A DNA stretch of 53,071 nucleotides from Xanthobacteraceae bacterium (GTDB lineage: Bacteria > Pseudomonadota > Alphaproteobacteria > Rhizobiales > Xanthobacteraceae), in NCBI GenBank assembly GCA_019241285.1, contig JAFAXD010000202.1:1-53071 (forward strand), in the 5' to 3' direction. The position numbers and the translations under genes were made by a program. Position 1 is the first letter of the stretch, and every line of letters starts with the position of its first letter. The notes under the pieces are model-generated. The model saw only the letters and a program-made list of their open reading frames with translations, had not been told where the DNA came from and did not search any database. This document shows positions 34,359 to 43,197 of the stretch, one piece after another.

Positions 34359-36697
34359 CGATTGCGCAGCCGCATGCCGGCTGGGTCGGCCGCTCCATCC
34401 GGCGCGTCGAGGATCCAACGCTGATCGCCGGCGCCGGCCGTTTCACCGCTGATTTGCCCGCGACTTATCGGGTGCGCTTCGTGCGCAGCGAGCGCGCCGC
34501 TGGACGCATCAGCAAGATCCACGTGCCTGACGGGGCCACTGCGATCACCGCGACAGATCTCGCCGGGGTGAAGCCGATCCGGCCGATGCTGCACAAGTTC
34601 GATTACGTGCCGATCGGCCAGCCGATCCTGGCACGCGACCACGTTCGATTTGTTGGTGAACCGATCGCCGCGGTGGTCGCGCCGAGCGATGCGGAAGCAG
34701 AAGATATCGCCGAAGCAATCGAGGTGGCGATGGAAGACCAGGCGGCCGTGATTGATGCGCGAACGGCGCTGGCGGCGGAAGCGCCGCGCGTGCACGCCGA
34801 GGTCGCCGGCAATCTGATCGTCAAAGGCGCCGTGGAGACGCCTGGTTTTGCTGATGCGCGCGCACGCGCTGATAGCATCGTGCGGCTCGAGCTGCGCTCG
34901 CGTCGCCAGAACGCAATGCCGCTCGAGCCACGCGGCGGCCACGCGGCATTCGACGCCGGCTCGGGCCGGGTCACACTGACCTGCTCGACCCAGATGCCGC
35001 ATCTCACGCGCACCGCCATCACCGATCTGCTCGGTATGCCCGAGAGCGACCTGCGTGTCGTTGCCCCCGACGTGGGCGGCGGGTTCGGTCAGAAGATGTC
35101 GCTCGCCACCGAATACGTGTTGCTGGTGTGGCTGGCGCGCAAGCTGCGCAGCTCTGTCGCCTGGCATGAGGACCGGCGCGAGAACCTGATCGCCGCATTC
35201 CACAGCCGCGATCAGTTCATCGAGATCGAGGGCGCGTTTGATAGCAACGGCAAGCTCCTGGCGCTCGCCGCCGACGTGATAGCCAACGTGGGCGCCTATT
35301 CGTGTTTCCCGACCACCTGCGCGGTCGAGCCCTTGATGGCGATGGCGGAGCTGCCGGGACCTTATGATGTACGCGCCTATCGGTGCGCGGCGCGCGGCGT
35401 TCTCACCAATACCTGCCCGATGGCGCCTTATCGCGGGGTCTCGCGGCCGGTAATCACCTTCGCGCTGGAGCGGCTGATGGATCGCGCCGCGCTGGAATTC
35501 GGTCTTGAGCCAAGCGAGATCCGCCGCCGCAATTTGATTGAGACGTTCCCCTACGTCTCTGCGACCGGCCTCACCTTCGATGAGGCGAGCTATCGTCAGA
35601 CGCTGGAGATGGCCGTCGCGGCGCTCGACCTGCCGGCCTTCCGGGCGCGTCAGCAACAAGCCCGCGCCCGCGGCCGATATCTCGGCATCGGCTTCTCGGC
35701 ATTCTCTGAGCGCACCGGCTATGGCACGCCGGCCTTCGCCGCGCGCGGCATGGAGATCATCCCGGGTTTTGAGACCATCGATCTCAGCATGGGCCCCTCC
35801 GGCCTCGTCGAAGCGCGCATCGGGGCGAGCCCGCACGGCCAAGGCCTGCGCACCACGCTTGCTCAGATCATTGCCGATGAGATCGGCGTTCCGCCCGACC
35901 GCATCCGCGTCATCCATGGCGATACGGACCGAACGCCTTACGGTTTCGGCACGTTCGCCAGCCGTTCCGCCGTGATTGCCGGCGGCGCGAGCCTGCTCGC
36001 GGCCCGCAAGGTGCGCAGCAAACTGATTAAGATCGCAAGCCTACTGCTCGAGGCGGCACCGGACGATATCGTGCTCGACGGGGGTGCCGCCAAAGTCGCC
36101 GGCACTGATCGTTCAATCGCGATCGAAGCGCTGGCGCGTGCCGCGTATCATCAGGTGCATCGCTTCAAGGGTGAGATCGAGCCCGGCATCGCCGCGAGCG
36201 CGACCTATGATCCGGCCGGCACCTTCGCCAATGCGTGCCACGTCGCGATTGTTGAGGTTGATCCGGAGACAGGCCAGGTCCGGATCGAAAACTTCATTGC
36301 CGCGGAGGACGCCGGTCGCCTGATCAATCCGATGATTGTTGATGGACAGATCCAAGGTGGCATCGCCCAAGGGATCGGTAACGCGCTGCTGGAAGAGATC
36401 GTCTACGACCAGACTGGCAACATTCTCACCACCACGCTCGCCGACTTTCTGCCGCCCACCGCCCATGAGATTCCGCCGATCGAGCTGCACCATCTCGAAA
36501 CGGTCAGCGATGCCTCGGTCACGCGCGCCAAAGGCGTCGGCGAAGGTGGCGCGATCGGCGCGCCCGCGGCGGTGATCAACGCCATCAACGACGCGCTCGC
36601 GCCTTTCGGCGCCGAGATCAACGAAATTCCTGCAACGCCGCGACGCATTCGTGCGGCGATCCATGCCGCCAGAAAACCTGCGGAGCAACGCGCATGA
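34355..36697 (+). CDS. Molybdenum hydroxylase, molybdopterin-binding large subunit (first)
   Basis: 780 residues. N-terminal ald_Xan_dh_C domain (GRSIRRVEDPTLIAGAGRFTADL) followed by the Mo-cofactor domain with GGGFGQK, MAPYRGVSRPVITFALERLMD in the substrate loop and the catalytic Glu in KGVGEGGAIGAPA near residue 730. The loop lacks the AYxCSFR of form I CO dehydrogenase, so CO oxidation is unlikely; the substrate is unknown (aldehyde, purine-like or N-heterocycle). It overlaps both neighbours by four bases. A second, divergent large subunit follows two genes later. Confidence 0.94.
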   Translation: MTIAQPHAGWVGRSIRRVEDPTLIAGAGRFTADLPATYRVRFVRSERAAGRISKIHVPDGATAITATDLAGVKPIRPMLHKFDYVPIGQPILARDHVRFVGEPIAAVVAPSDAEAEDIAEAIEVAMEDQAAVIDARTALAAEAPRVHAEVAGNLIVKGAVETPGFADARARADSIVRLELRSRRQNAMPLEPRGGHAAFDAGSGRVTLTCSTQMPHLTRTAITDLLGMPESDLRVVAPDVGGGFGQKMSLATEYVLLVWLARKLRSSVAWHEDRRENLIAAFHSRDQFIEIEGAFDSNGKLLALAADVIANVGAYSCFPTTCAVEPLMAMAELPGPYDVRAYRCAARGVLTNTCPMAPYRGVSRPVITFALERLMDRAALEFGLEPSEIRRRNLIETFPYVSATGLTFDEASYRQTLEMAVAALDLPAFRARQQQARARGRYLGIGFSAFSERTGYGTPAFAARGMEIIPGFETIDLSMGPSGLVEARIGASPHGQGLRTTLAQIIADEIGVPPDRIRVIHGDTDRTPYGFGTFASRSAVIAGGASLLAARKVRSKLIKIASLLLEAAPDDIVLDGGAAKVAGTDRSIAIEALARAAYHQVHRFKGEIEPGIAASATYDPAGTFANACHVAIVEVDPETGQVRIENFIAAEDAGRLINPMIVDGQIQGGIAQGIGNALLEEIVYDQTGNILTTTLADFLPPTAHEIPPIELHHLETVSDASVTRAKGVGEGGAIGAPAAVINAINDALAPFGAEINEIPATPRRIRAAIHAARKPAEQRA

Positions 36698-37191
36698 GCG
36701 ACAAGCGCGACATCACACTCACCGTCAACAACCGCAGCTATTCCATCAGAGTCGAGCCCCGGCGCACGTTGGTTGATGCAATCCGCGAGGACTGCGGACA
36801 GACCGGTACGCACATCGGCTGCGAGCACGGCGTGTGCGGCGCTTGCACCGTGCTCGTCGACGGTGCCCCGGTGCGCGCGTGCCTGATGTTCGCGGTGCAG
36901 GCCGCCAATAAGGAGATCCGCACCGTCGAAGGGCTCGGCTCGGTGGACAACCTCAACCCGCTGCAACGCGCCTTCATGGAACACCACGCCTTGCAATGCG
37001 GGTTTTGCACGCCTGGGTTTCTCATGCTGGTCACCGGCGTGCTCGAGCGCGAGCCTGATATCGGCGATGATGAGCTCATCGACGTGCTTGCCTCCAACCT
37101 GTGCCGCTGTACCGGCTATCAGAACATCATCAAGGCGGTCCGCGCCGTGGCCCACGATATGCGGCAGGCGCGGAGCAACGCGTCGGCATGA
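36694..37191 (+). CDS. Molybdenum hydroxylase, 2Fe-2S small subunit
   Basis: 165 residues. The N-terminal plant-ferredoxin-type cluster site is CEHGVCGACTVLVDG (C-x4-C-x2-C, fourth Cys in RACLMF), and the second cluster site is CGFCTPGF with LCRCTGYQNI. Both 2Fe-2S clusters appear complete. It carries electrons from the molybdenum centre to FAD. The length is normal. It lies between the two large-subunit genes and overlaps each by four bases, so it probably serves both. Confidence 0.95.
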   Translation: MSDKRDITLTVNNRSYSIRVEPRRTLVDAIREDCGQTGTHIGCEHGVCGACTVLVDGAPVRACLMFAVQAANKEIRTVEGLGSVDNLNPLQRAFMEHHALQCGFCTPGFLMLVTGVLEREPDIGDDELIDVLASNLCRCTGYQNIIKAVRAVAHDMRQARSNASA

Positions 37192-39482
37192 GCGGAAAGC
37201 TCATCGGTCGATCGGTCACGCGGTTGGAAGATCCGCCGCTGCTCACCGGCGCCGGTCGATTCGCGGCGGACGTGTCCTTCCCACACCAGCTGCATATGCG
37301 CATCGTCCGTTCGAGCTACGCGCATGCGCGACTGCTCGCGATCAATACCAAGCAGGCACGGGCGCTGCCGGGGGTGTATGCGGTGTGGACGGCGGGTGAC
37401 GTCGCTCACGTTCCGCCGATCGATTTTCGCCTCACCCGCGTCGACGGGCTCGAGCACTATCGCCAGCATGTCCTCGCCACCGATCGGCTGCGTTACGTCG
37501 GCGAGCCGGTTGCCGCTGTGTTTGCTGATGATCCCTACGTGGCAGAAGATGCCGCTGATCTGGTCGAGGTCGACGCAGAAGAATTGACGCCGCTGCTGCG
37601 GGCCGATCAGGAGCCAGGGGAGTTCGCGCCGGCGCGGCGCACCGAGCCCGCGATCGTGCATAAGGAATATGGCGACGTGGACGCAGCGTTTCGCGCCGCG
37701 CACACGGTCATCACGCTTGACCTCGCCATCGGGCGCCATTCCGGTGTCCCGCTGGAGACCCGCGGAGCCATCGCGCGGCACGATCGCGCGCGCGATGTGC
37801 TGGAACTGCACGGCGCCGCCAAGGTGCCGCACTGGAACCGTGACCAGATCGCCCGCATGCTCGGCCGAGCCCCGGCCAGCGTGCAATTGTACGAAGGGCA
37901 CGTCGGCGGCGGCTTTGGCATTCGCGGCGAGCTCTACCCGGAGGATTTGCTGGTCTGCGTCGCCGCCCTCGCCTTCGGCCGCCCGGTAAAATGGATCGAG
38001 GACCGGCGCGAGCATCTGATCGCGGCCAATCATTCGCGCCAGCAGACACATCATGTGCACGCTGCGGTCGATGCGGCGGGACGCATCCTCGCGATCGATA
38101 ATGCGTTCTTCCATGATCAAGGCGCCTATGTGCGCACGCACGCCGCGACCGTGCCGGACCTTGCCGCCGCCATGCTGCCTGGCCCCTATCGGGTGCCGGC
38201 CTATCGGGCCGTCGGCCACATCCGCCTCACCAACAAAACGCCATGCGGAACCTACCGGGCGCCGGGCCGGTTCGAGAGCACGTTCGTGCGCGAACGCGTG
38301 CTCGATGCAATCGCGGCCCAGCTTAAAATTGATCCGATCGAGGTGCGCCGACGCAATCTGATCGGCGCATCCGAAATGCCGTTCCGTCGGCCGTTGGACA
38401 CGCTCGGCACCGAGATCGTGCTCGACTCCGGCGACTACGCGAGGCTGCTCGACCGGACCCTCAAGGCGATCCAGTGGGACGGAGTGCGGCAGCAGCTGGA
38501 GGCGCGGCGGCGCGCCGGCGAATTTGTTGGTGCCGGAATTGCTTTGTTTGTTGAGAAAAGCGGGCTCGGCCCGTTCGACCAGGTGCACGTGACAGTCGAC
38601 ACCAGCGGTGCCGTCGAGGTCGTGACCGGTGCCGCGTCCGTCGGCCAGGGCGTCGAGACCGTTATCGCGCAGATTTGCGGCGAGGTGCTGGGGGTCAACT
38701 ACACGAAGATACGCGTCGTTCACGGCCAGACCGATCGCATTGCGCACGGCCTCGGCGCCTTCGCGTCGCGCGTAACCGTGATGACAGGCGAGGCCACGCG
38801 GATCGCGGCGTCGAAAGTGCGGGCGAAAGCGATCGAGACCGCAGCTGAGCTGCTACAGGCGCCCGCTGACGCGCTCGACATTGTTGATGGCCGCGTTGTC
38901 CGCGCCGGCGTGGCGGTCGGGCCTTCCATTGCGCTCGGCGATATCGCGCGGGCGCTCGCACCGACTGCGAACCCGCGACCTCGCGAGCCCGGCCTATCCG
39001 CCGAGGGTTGGTTTCACGCCAACCATATGACCTATCCGTACGGAGTGCATGTGGCGGTCGTCGCGATCGATCGCGATACCGGCGCGGTGGGCGTCGAGCG
39101 CTATCTCGTCGCCTACGATATCGGTCGCGCGGTCAATCCCATGCTGGTCGAAGGCCAGATCGTCGGCGGATTCGTGCAAGGGCTGGGTGGTGCACTGTTT
39201 GAGGAATTTCTCTATGACGAGCGCGGCGAGCCGATCTGCGTCACCTTCGCGGATTATCTGATGCCGAGCGCGCGCGAAGCGCCGCGCACCGAGGTCCTGA
39301 TTACGGAGGACGCCCCGAGCCCGCTCAACGCGCTCGGGGTCAAGGGCGCCGGCGAAGGCGGCGCGAACGCGGTCGGCGCCGCGCTTGCCGCCGCGATCGA
39401 TGACGCGATCGGCCGACCCGGCGCCGTTACCCAGCTGCCGATTACGCCTCGGCGGCTGCGCGAGCTGTTGCGGGAGTCCTGA
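37188..39482 (+). CDS. Molybdenum hydroxylase, molybdopterin-binding large subunit (second)
   Basis: 764 residues from ATG 37188 (MSGKLIGRSVTRLEDPPLL), overlapping the previous stop; the track's 37101 start runs through the small subunit. It has the same domain order as the first large subunit: GHVGGGFGIRGELYPED, the loop GTYRAPGRFESTFVRERVLD and catalytic Glu in KGAGEGGANAVGAAL. The loop differs from the first copy, so substrate preference probably differs. Both copies seem intact. The gene ends convergent to, and 41 bases inside, the aldo/keto reductase gene. Confidence 0.94.
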   Translation: MSGKLIGRSVTRLEDPPLLTGAGRFAADVSFPHQLHMRIVRSSYAHARLLAINTKQARALPGVYAVWTAGDVAHVPPIDFRLTRVDGLEHYRQHVLATDRLRYVGEPVAAVFADDPYVAEDAADLVEVDAEELTPLLRADQEPGEFAPARRTEPAIVHKEYGDVDAAFRAAHTVITLDLAIGRHSGVPLETRGAIARHDRARDVLELHGAAKVPHWNRDQIARMLGRAPASVQLYEGHVGGGFGIRGELYPEDLLVCVAALAFGRPVKWIEDRREHLIAANHSRQQTHHVHAAVDAAGRILAIDNAFFHDQGAYVRTHAATVPDLAAAMLPGPYRVPAYRAVGHIRLTNKTPCGTYRAPGRFESTFVRERVLDAIAAQLKIDPIEVRRRNLIGASEMPFRRPLDTLGTEIVLDSGDYARLLDRTLKAIQWDGVRQQLEARRRAGEFVGAGIALFVEKSGLGPFDQVHVTVDTSGAVEVVTGAASVGQGVETVIAQICGEVLGVNYTKIRVVHGQTDRIAHGLGAFASRVTVMTGEATRIAASKVRAKAIETAAELLQAPADALDIVDGRVVRAGVAVGPSIALGDIARALAPTANPRPREPGLSAEGWFHANHMTYPYGVHVAVVAIDRDTGAVGVERYLVAYDIGRAVNPMLVEGQIVGGFVQGLGGALFEEFLYDERGEPICVTFADYLMPSAREAPRTEVLITEDAPSPLNALGVKGAGEGGANAVGAALAAAIDDAIGRPGAVTQLPITPRRLRELLRES

Positions 39483-40356
39483 TATCCGCGCTTGCCGCTA
39501 TGCCATCGAGAGCCGCAACGGCATCATCCGGCAAGTGCAGCTTGGCTGCTGCAAGGTTCTCGCGCAGATGCGCGAGAGACGACGTGCCCGGGATCAGCAG
39601 GATGTTGGGCGCGCGACGCAGCAGCCAAGCGACAGCAACCTGCATGGGCGTGGCCCCAAGACGCTGCGCGACGTCGGACAAAACAGACGATTGCAGCGGA
39701 GTAAACCCGCCAAGCGGAAAATACGGCACATACGCTATTCCGGCGCGGGCGAGTTCATCGATCAGGGCGTCATCCCTCCGCTGTGCCAAATTGTACAGGT
39801 TCTGCACGCACACGATCTCGCAGATGCGGCGCGCTTCCGCGGTCTGCGTGGGCGTGACATTGCTCACCCCAATGTGACGCACGAGCCCTTTTTGCTGGAG
39901 TTCAGCAACGGCCGCGAGCTGCGGCTCGAGTGAGCCTTCGGCGGGTGCGCCATGGCCGAACATGCTACGCAGGTTGACCACGTCGAGAACGTCGAGCCGC
40001 AGATTGCGGAGATTGTCGTGCACCGCACTGGTCAGTTCCGCGGGCGTGTTTGCTGGAAGCCACGCGCCATCCGCTCCGCGCCGGGCGCCGATCTTGGTGA
40101 CGATGACCAGATCGTCCGGATAGGGATGCAGCGCCTCCCGGATCAGTTGATTCGTAACGTACGGTCCATAGAAATCGCTGGTGTCGATGTGGTTCACGCC
40201 ACCTGCCACCGCACTGCGCAACACGGCACGCGCCCCATCGGGATCTTTCGGCGGACCGAATACGCCGGGTCCCGCAAGCTGCATGGCGCCATAGCCAAGC
40301 CGACGCACCGTGCGGGTGCCGAGCTTGAACGTGCCGGACTGGTCGATGTTTGACAT
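39442..40356 (-). CDS. Aldo/keto reductase
   Basis: 304 residues from ATG 40356 (AGGAAG six bases upstream); the track start is nine codons too early. NADPH-dependent AKR TIM-barrel: GYGAMQLAGPGVFGP at the N-terminus, catalytic Asp/Tyr in HIDTSDFYGPY, Lys in VIVTKIGARRG, and cofactor segments IGVSNVTPTQ and LLIPGTSSLAHLRENLAA. It reduces an aldehyde or ketone of unknown identity. The start is divergent from a LysR gene with a palindrome between them, so it is probably the LysR target. Its 3' end overlaps the molybdenum enzyme's last gene by 41 bases on the opposite strand. Confidence 0.93.
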   Translation of the reverse strand: MSNIDQSGTFKLGTRTVRRLGYGAMQLAGPGVFGPPKDPDGARAVLRSAVAGGVNHIDTSDFYGPYVTNQLIREALHPYPDDLVIVTKIGARRGADGAWLPANTPAELTSAVHDNLRNLRLDVLDVVNLRSMFGHGAPAEGSLEPQLAAVAELQQKGLVRHIGVSNVTPTQTAEARRICEIVCVQNLYNLAQRRDDALIDELARAGIAYVPYFPLGGFTPLQSSVLSDVAQRLGATPMQVAVAWLLRRAPNILLIPGTSSLAHLRENLAAAKLHLPDDAVAALDGIAASADIRTPATARAAAEA

Positions 40357-40422
40357 GACGATCTTCCTCTCGTGATGCCGCATCAGCTAGACCTTGCCGG
40401 CGCGTTCGATAATCCGGCACAA

Positions 40423-40441
40423 TCCGCACAGGCTGTGCGGA
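40423..40441. promoter_or_regulatory. Perfect 19-bp palindrome before the LysR gene
   Basis: TCCGCACAG-G-CTGTGCGGA is a perfect inverted repeat with a one-base centre, ending 10 bases before the LysR start and 66 bases from the aldo/keto reductase start. LysR proteins usually bind partial dyads in exactly such divergent regions, so this is a good candidate operator for autoregulation. Confidence 0.6.
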
Positions 40442-40451
40442 ACTGTGAACA

Positions 40452-41384
40452 ATGAAGATCGACCTCGGTGACCTGAACGCCTTCGTGGCGGTGGCGCGTG
40501 CCAAGGGCTTCCGCGATGGCGCGCGCGCGAGCGGCTCAAGTGCGTCCGGACTGAGTGAGGCGGTGCGCCGGCTGGAGGCGCAGCTTGGGGTGAGGCTCCT
40601 GCACCGGACGACGCGTAGCGTCGTGCCCACCGAGGCGGGCCAGCGGCTGCTCGATCGCCTCGGACCGGCATTGACCGAAGTGGAAACAGCCCTCGACGTG
40701 GTCAACGGTTTTCGCGATCGGCCGGCCGGAACGCTCAGGCTCAACGTTCCGGTCAGCGCGGTGCGGCTGGTGCTGCCGGCAATCGTGCCGCCATTCCTCG
40801 CCGCGTATCCGGAGATCCGGCTGGAGGTGATCGCCGAGGACACCCTTGTCGATCTCGTTGCCGCCGGCTGCGATGCCGGCATTCGCTATGATGAAGTTCT
40901 GGAGCAAGACATGATCGCGGTGCCGATCGGTCCGCGGGTTCAGCGCTTTGCGGCCGCCGCGGCTCCCGCTTACCTCGACCGTCGCGGCCGGCCCACGCAT
41001 CCGCGCCAGTTGCTCGACCACATCTGCCTGGGCAGCCGCTTCAGCAACAGCGGGACGGTTCTGCCGTGGGAGTTCGAGCGCGCCGGCAAGGTGGTCCGCG
41101 TCGATCCGGCGGGACCGCTGGTCGTGACCATCGGCGGGGCGACCGATCTTGCCGTCGACGCGGCGATTGTAGGAACCGGGATCGTGTATTTGTTTGAGGA
41201 TTGGTTGCAACCGTATTTTGATCGCGGCGAGCTTGAACCGGTGCTCAAACCCTGGTGGCCACGTTTTTCCGGCCCGTTCCTCTATTATCCAGGCCGACGT
41301 CTGGTGCCGGCGCCGTTGCGGGCGTTTGTCGACTTCATCAAAGCGGCGCCGCGCGCTACTCCTCAGGCAACGCGCAGCGCGTAG
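40452..41384 (+). CDS. LysR family transcriptional regulator
   Basis: 310 residues. The N-terminal winged helix-turn-helix is FVAVARAKGFRDGARASGSSASGLSEAVRRLEAQLGVRLLHRTTRSVVPTEAGQ, with the effector domain from about 90 (GTLRLNVPVSAVRLVLPAIVPPFLAAYPEIRLEV). It reads away from the aldo/keto reductase gene and probably controls it and perhaps itself. The effector is unknown. Subfamily resembles those regulating quinone- or oxidoreductase-type genes. Confidence 0.95.
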   Translation: MKIDLGDLNAFVAVARAKGFRDGARASGSSASGLSEAVRRLEAQLGVRLLHRTTRSVVPTEAGQRLLDRLGPALTEVETALDVVNGFRDRPAGTLRLNVPVSAVRLVLPAIVPPFLAAYPEIRLEVIAEDTLVDLVAAGCDAGIRYDEVLEQDMIAVPIGPRVQRFAAAAAPAYLDRRGRPTHPRQLLDHICLGSRFSNSGTVLPWEFERAGKVVRVDPAGPLVVTIGGATDLAVDAAIVGTGIVYLFEDWLQPYFDRGELEPVLKPWWPRFSGPFLYYPGRRLVPAPLRAFVDFIKAAPRATPQATRSA

Positions 41385-41467
41385 TTTTGGAACTTGGGCG
41401 AGTGTCTTAGACAGCACATCATCCCGCCGCCAACGAGCTTGGCTTTCCCGACGATCGCCGATGCCGA

Positions 41468-41920
41468 TCAGTTCAGCTGAGACAACTCCGCCGCCGTTGG
41501 GATCCGCCCTTGCGGCGTCAACTTATCGACGGCTCCTGGAAGAATCTGCGACAGCTGCTTGAGCAGCTCATCCTCGGGAATCCCCGAGCGCTGGGAAAGT
41601 GTTTTGATGAGGTCGTTGCCGAGCGCCGGACCAAGCTGACCAGGGGACACGGGTTTATTCTGTCCCGGGCCGACCCAGGAATTGGCGACGTCGCCAAGCC
41701 CGCCCTTCTGCAGCTTGTCGAGCAATCCGCCCAAACCTCCGAGCAGGCCACCGGAGCCTTCGTCAGGGGTCGGCTGCGACGGCGCACTAGCCGGCTTCCC
41801 CGAACCTCCGCCGCCGAACAGCGCGCCGGACGCCAACAGAGCGAGCAGGGCGAGCATGAGCGGTTTTCCGATATTGCCGCCGGGAGCCGACGAGCGAAGC
41901 ATATCTTCAAGACCAGACAT
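41468..41920 (-). CDS. DUF937 (YidB-like) protein
   Basis: 150 residues. A hydrophobic segment (PLMLALLALLASGALFGGGG) is followed by a Ser/Pro/Gly linker, a Gly-rich segment (GGLLGGLGGLLDKLQKGGLGDVANSWVGPGQNKPVSP) and the helical DUF937 end (LSQRSGIPEDELLKQLSQILPGAVDKLTPQG). This domain is known from YidB-like proteins of unknown function. No signal peptide is clear. It precedes no operon partner on its strand except the GlsB-like gene upstream (42 bases before its start), so the two are probably co-transcribed. Confidence 0.88.
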   Translation of the reverse strand: MSGLEDMLRSSAPGGNIGKPLMLALLALLASGALFGGGGSGKPASAPSQPTPDEGSGGLLGGLGGLLDKLQKGGLGDVANSWVGPGQNKPVSPGQLGPALGNDLIKTLSQRSGIPEDELLKQLSQILPGAVDKLTPQGRIPTAAELSQLN

Positions 41921-41961
41921 TTGGTTTCTCCATCAGTGCCCAGTTGAACATTCAGCCCACC

Positions 41962-42219
41962 TCAGGTCGTGCGGCGGCCCGAGACGGCATTGTAGATCCA
42001 CAGCACGACCACGGAGCCGATGATCGCGACGATCATGCTCCAGATGTTCAGCCCGGTGACGCCGGTCGAGCCGAGGAGGTCGAAGATGAAACCGCCGACT
42101 AGCGCGCCGATGATCCCCAACGCTATGTTGAGCCAGAAGCCTTGGCCTTGCTTGTCGACAATCTTGCTGCCGATGAATCCGGCAATCAGGCCCAATATGA
42201 TCCAACTGATGATTCCCAT
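41962..42219 (-). CDS. GlsB/YeaQ/YmgE-type small membrane protein (first copy)
   Basis: 85 residues, three hydrophobic segments (IISWIILGLIAGFIGSKIV, FWLNIALGIIGALVGGFIF, WSMIVAIIGSVVVLWIY) typical of the transglycosylase-associated protein family linked to stress responses. It is nearly identical to the copy at 45105, differing mainly in the third quarter (FDLLGSTGVTG versus FGLFGAGGVTG). The name transglycosylase-associated is historical; no enzymatic motif is seen. Confidence 0.92.
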   Translation of the reverse strand: MGIISWIILGLIAGFIGSKIVDKQGQGFWLNIALGIIGALVGGFIFDLLGSTGVTGLNIWSMIVAIIGSVVVLWIYNAVSGRRTT

Positions 42220-42585
42220 GGATTACCTCCCTTTGCTTGATGTCACGATCAAACAGCGCCGGGCGCATGGTCCCGACGAAGTCATTTCATATTGTTGATG
42301 ACAAGCCCATCGCTTACCCTCCCCGTCGAGGGAGCCTCGCGGTCGCAACGATGTCCTTCGATACTATCGAGCGAACATGGACTGAACACAAGCAATCTCT
42401 TATGGAATTCGGGTACTATGATAGGAGCCGAACCAGCTAACGGCGACGACATGCGAATTGAATGACGAACCGGATTAGTTACCAAGCTCCTTGAGGGCTC
42501 GCTGACCAAGCGCGATCACATCTGCCGGGCGCTCCAGATACCCGATCTGGGCCGCATGGCCCAATACCAATATGCGCCGAAGCAA
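42220..42585. other. Intergenic region between GlsB copy 1 and the TPM cluster
   Basis: About 365 bases without a credible gene. It should hold the promoter of the GlsB-DUF937 pair on the right side (42220-42300). A dyad TTGAT-GTCACG-ATCAA occurs at 42238-42253 but with spacing unlike a FixK site. The rest shows nothing I can name. Confidence 0.4.
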
Positions 42586-43197
42586 TCAACTCAGCACAAA
42601 AATCCGATCCGGCAAGTGGTCGGGAGGATCGGCCGGCGGCGCCTGCGCGGCAAGCACCGCGCCGCACCGTTCAATCGCAGCAACAAAACCCGCCGCAATT
42701 TGCTTTTCATGCATATGCCGGGTCAAAGCGTCGACCGCATCCTGCCAATCCGCTCGCTTGGTTTTCTCGGCGATGCCCTGGTCGGCGATGATGCGGGCGT
42801 AGTGCTCGGCCATCGAGGCAAAAATCAGCACGCCGCACCGGTGTTTGGTGTTGGCAAGGCCGCGCAGATGGAATTGTTCGATAGCGGCCCGGTGCGCGCG
42901 CGCCCGCCGCACCGCGCGCGGCACCAGGGCGATGCGCAAGGCGGACCATGACAGGATCACGACGGCGAGGATGAAGGCCGCAATCTGCAACAAAAAGATC
43001 CGCTGCACCGACAGATTGGTCAAATAGATCAGAGGCCAGGGAACGATCAGCGCCAAAACCGCGGCCCATTGAACCGGCACCGCCGAGTAATCGGAGGATG
43101 AGCGCGCCAGCACGCAAACGATCTGCCCGCGGGTGCGCTGCTCCGCGTCGCGGATCGCCGCCATGATTGCCTCGCGATCGCCTTCGGTGAGCAACAT
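42586..43197 (-). CDS. TPM-domain membrane protein (YgcG-like partner)
   Basis: 203 residues from ATG 43197 (the track adds GTG 43200). An N-terminal partial TPM domain (GDREAIMAAIRDAEQRTRGQIVCVLARSSSDY) is followed by two membrane helices (VQWAAVLALIVPWPLIYL, IFLLQIAAFILAVVILSW) and the rest of the TPM-like fold (RCGVLIFASMAEHYARIIADQGIAEK, DAVDALTRHMHEKQIAAGF). TPM proteins are found with LemA and are linked to membrane or respiratory-complex maintenance. It overlaps the preceding TPM gene (TGATG), last in the LemA-TPM operon. Confidence 0.88.
   Translation of the reverse strand: MLLTEGDREAIMAAIRDAEQRTRGQIVCVLARSSSDYSAVPVQWAAVLALIVPWPLIYLTNLSVQRIFLLQIAAFILAVVILSWSALRIALVPRAVRRARAHRAAIEQFHLRGLANTKHRCGVLIFASMAEHYARIIADQGIAEKTKRADWQDAVDALTRHMHEKQIAAGFVAAIERCGAVLAAQAPPADPPDHLPDRIFVLS

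Noticed and set aside
34298-38747. Long minus-strand ORFs (539 and 542 codons) opposite the molybdenum hydroxylase genes
   Set aside because: They mirror coding genes with clear domains on the other strand and are His/Asp/Arg-rich shadows typical of high-GC third-position bias.
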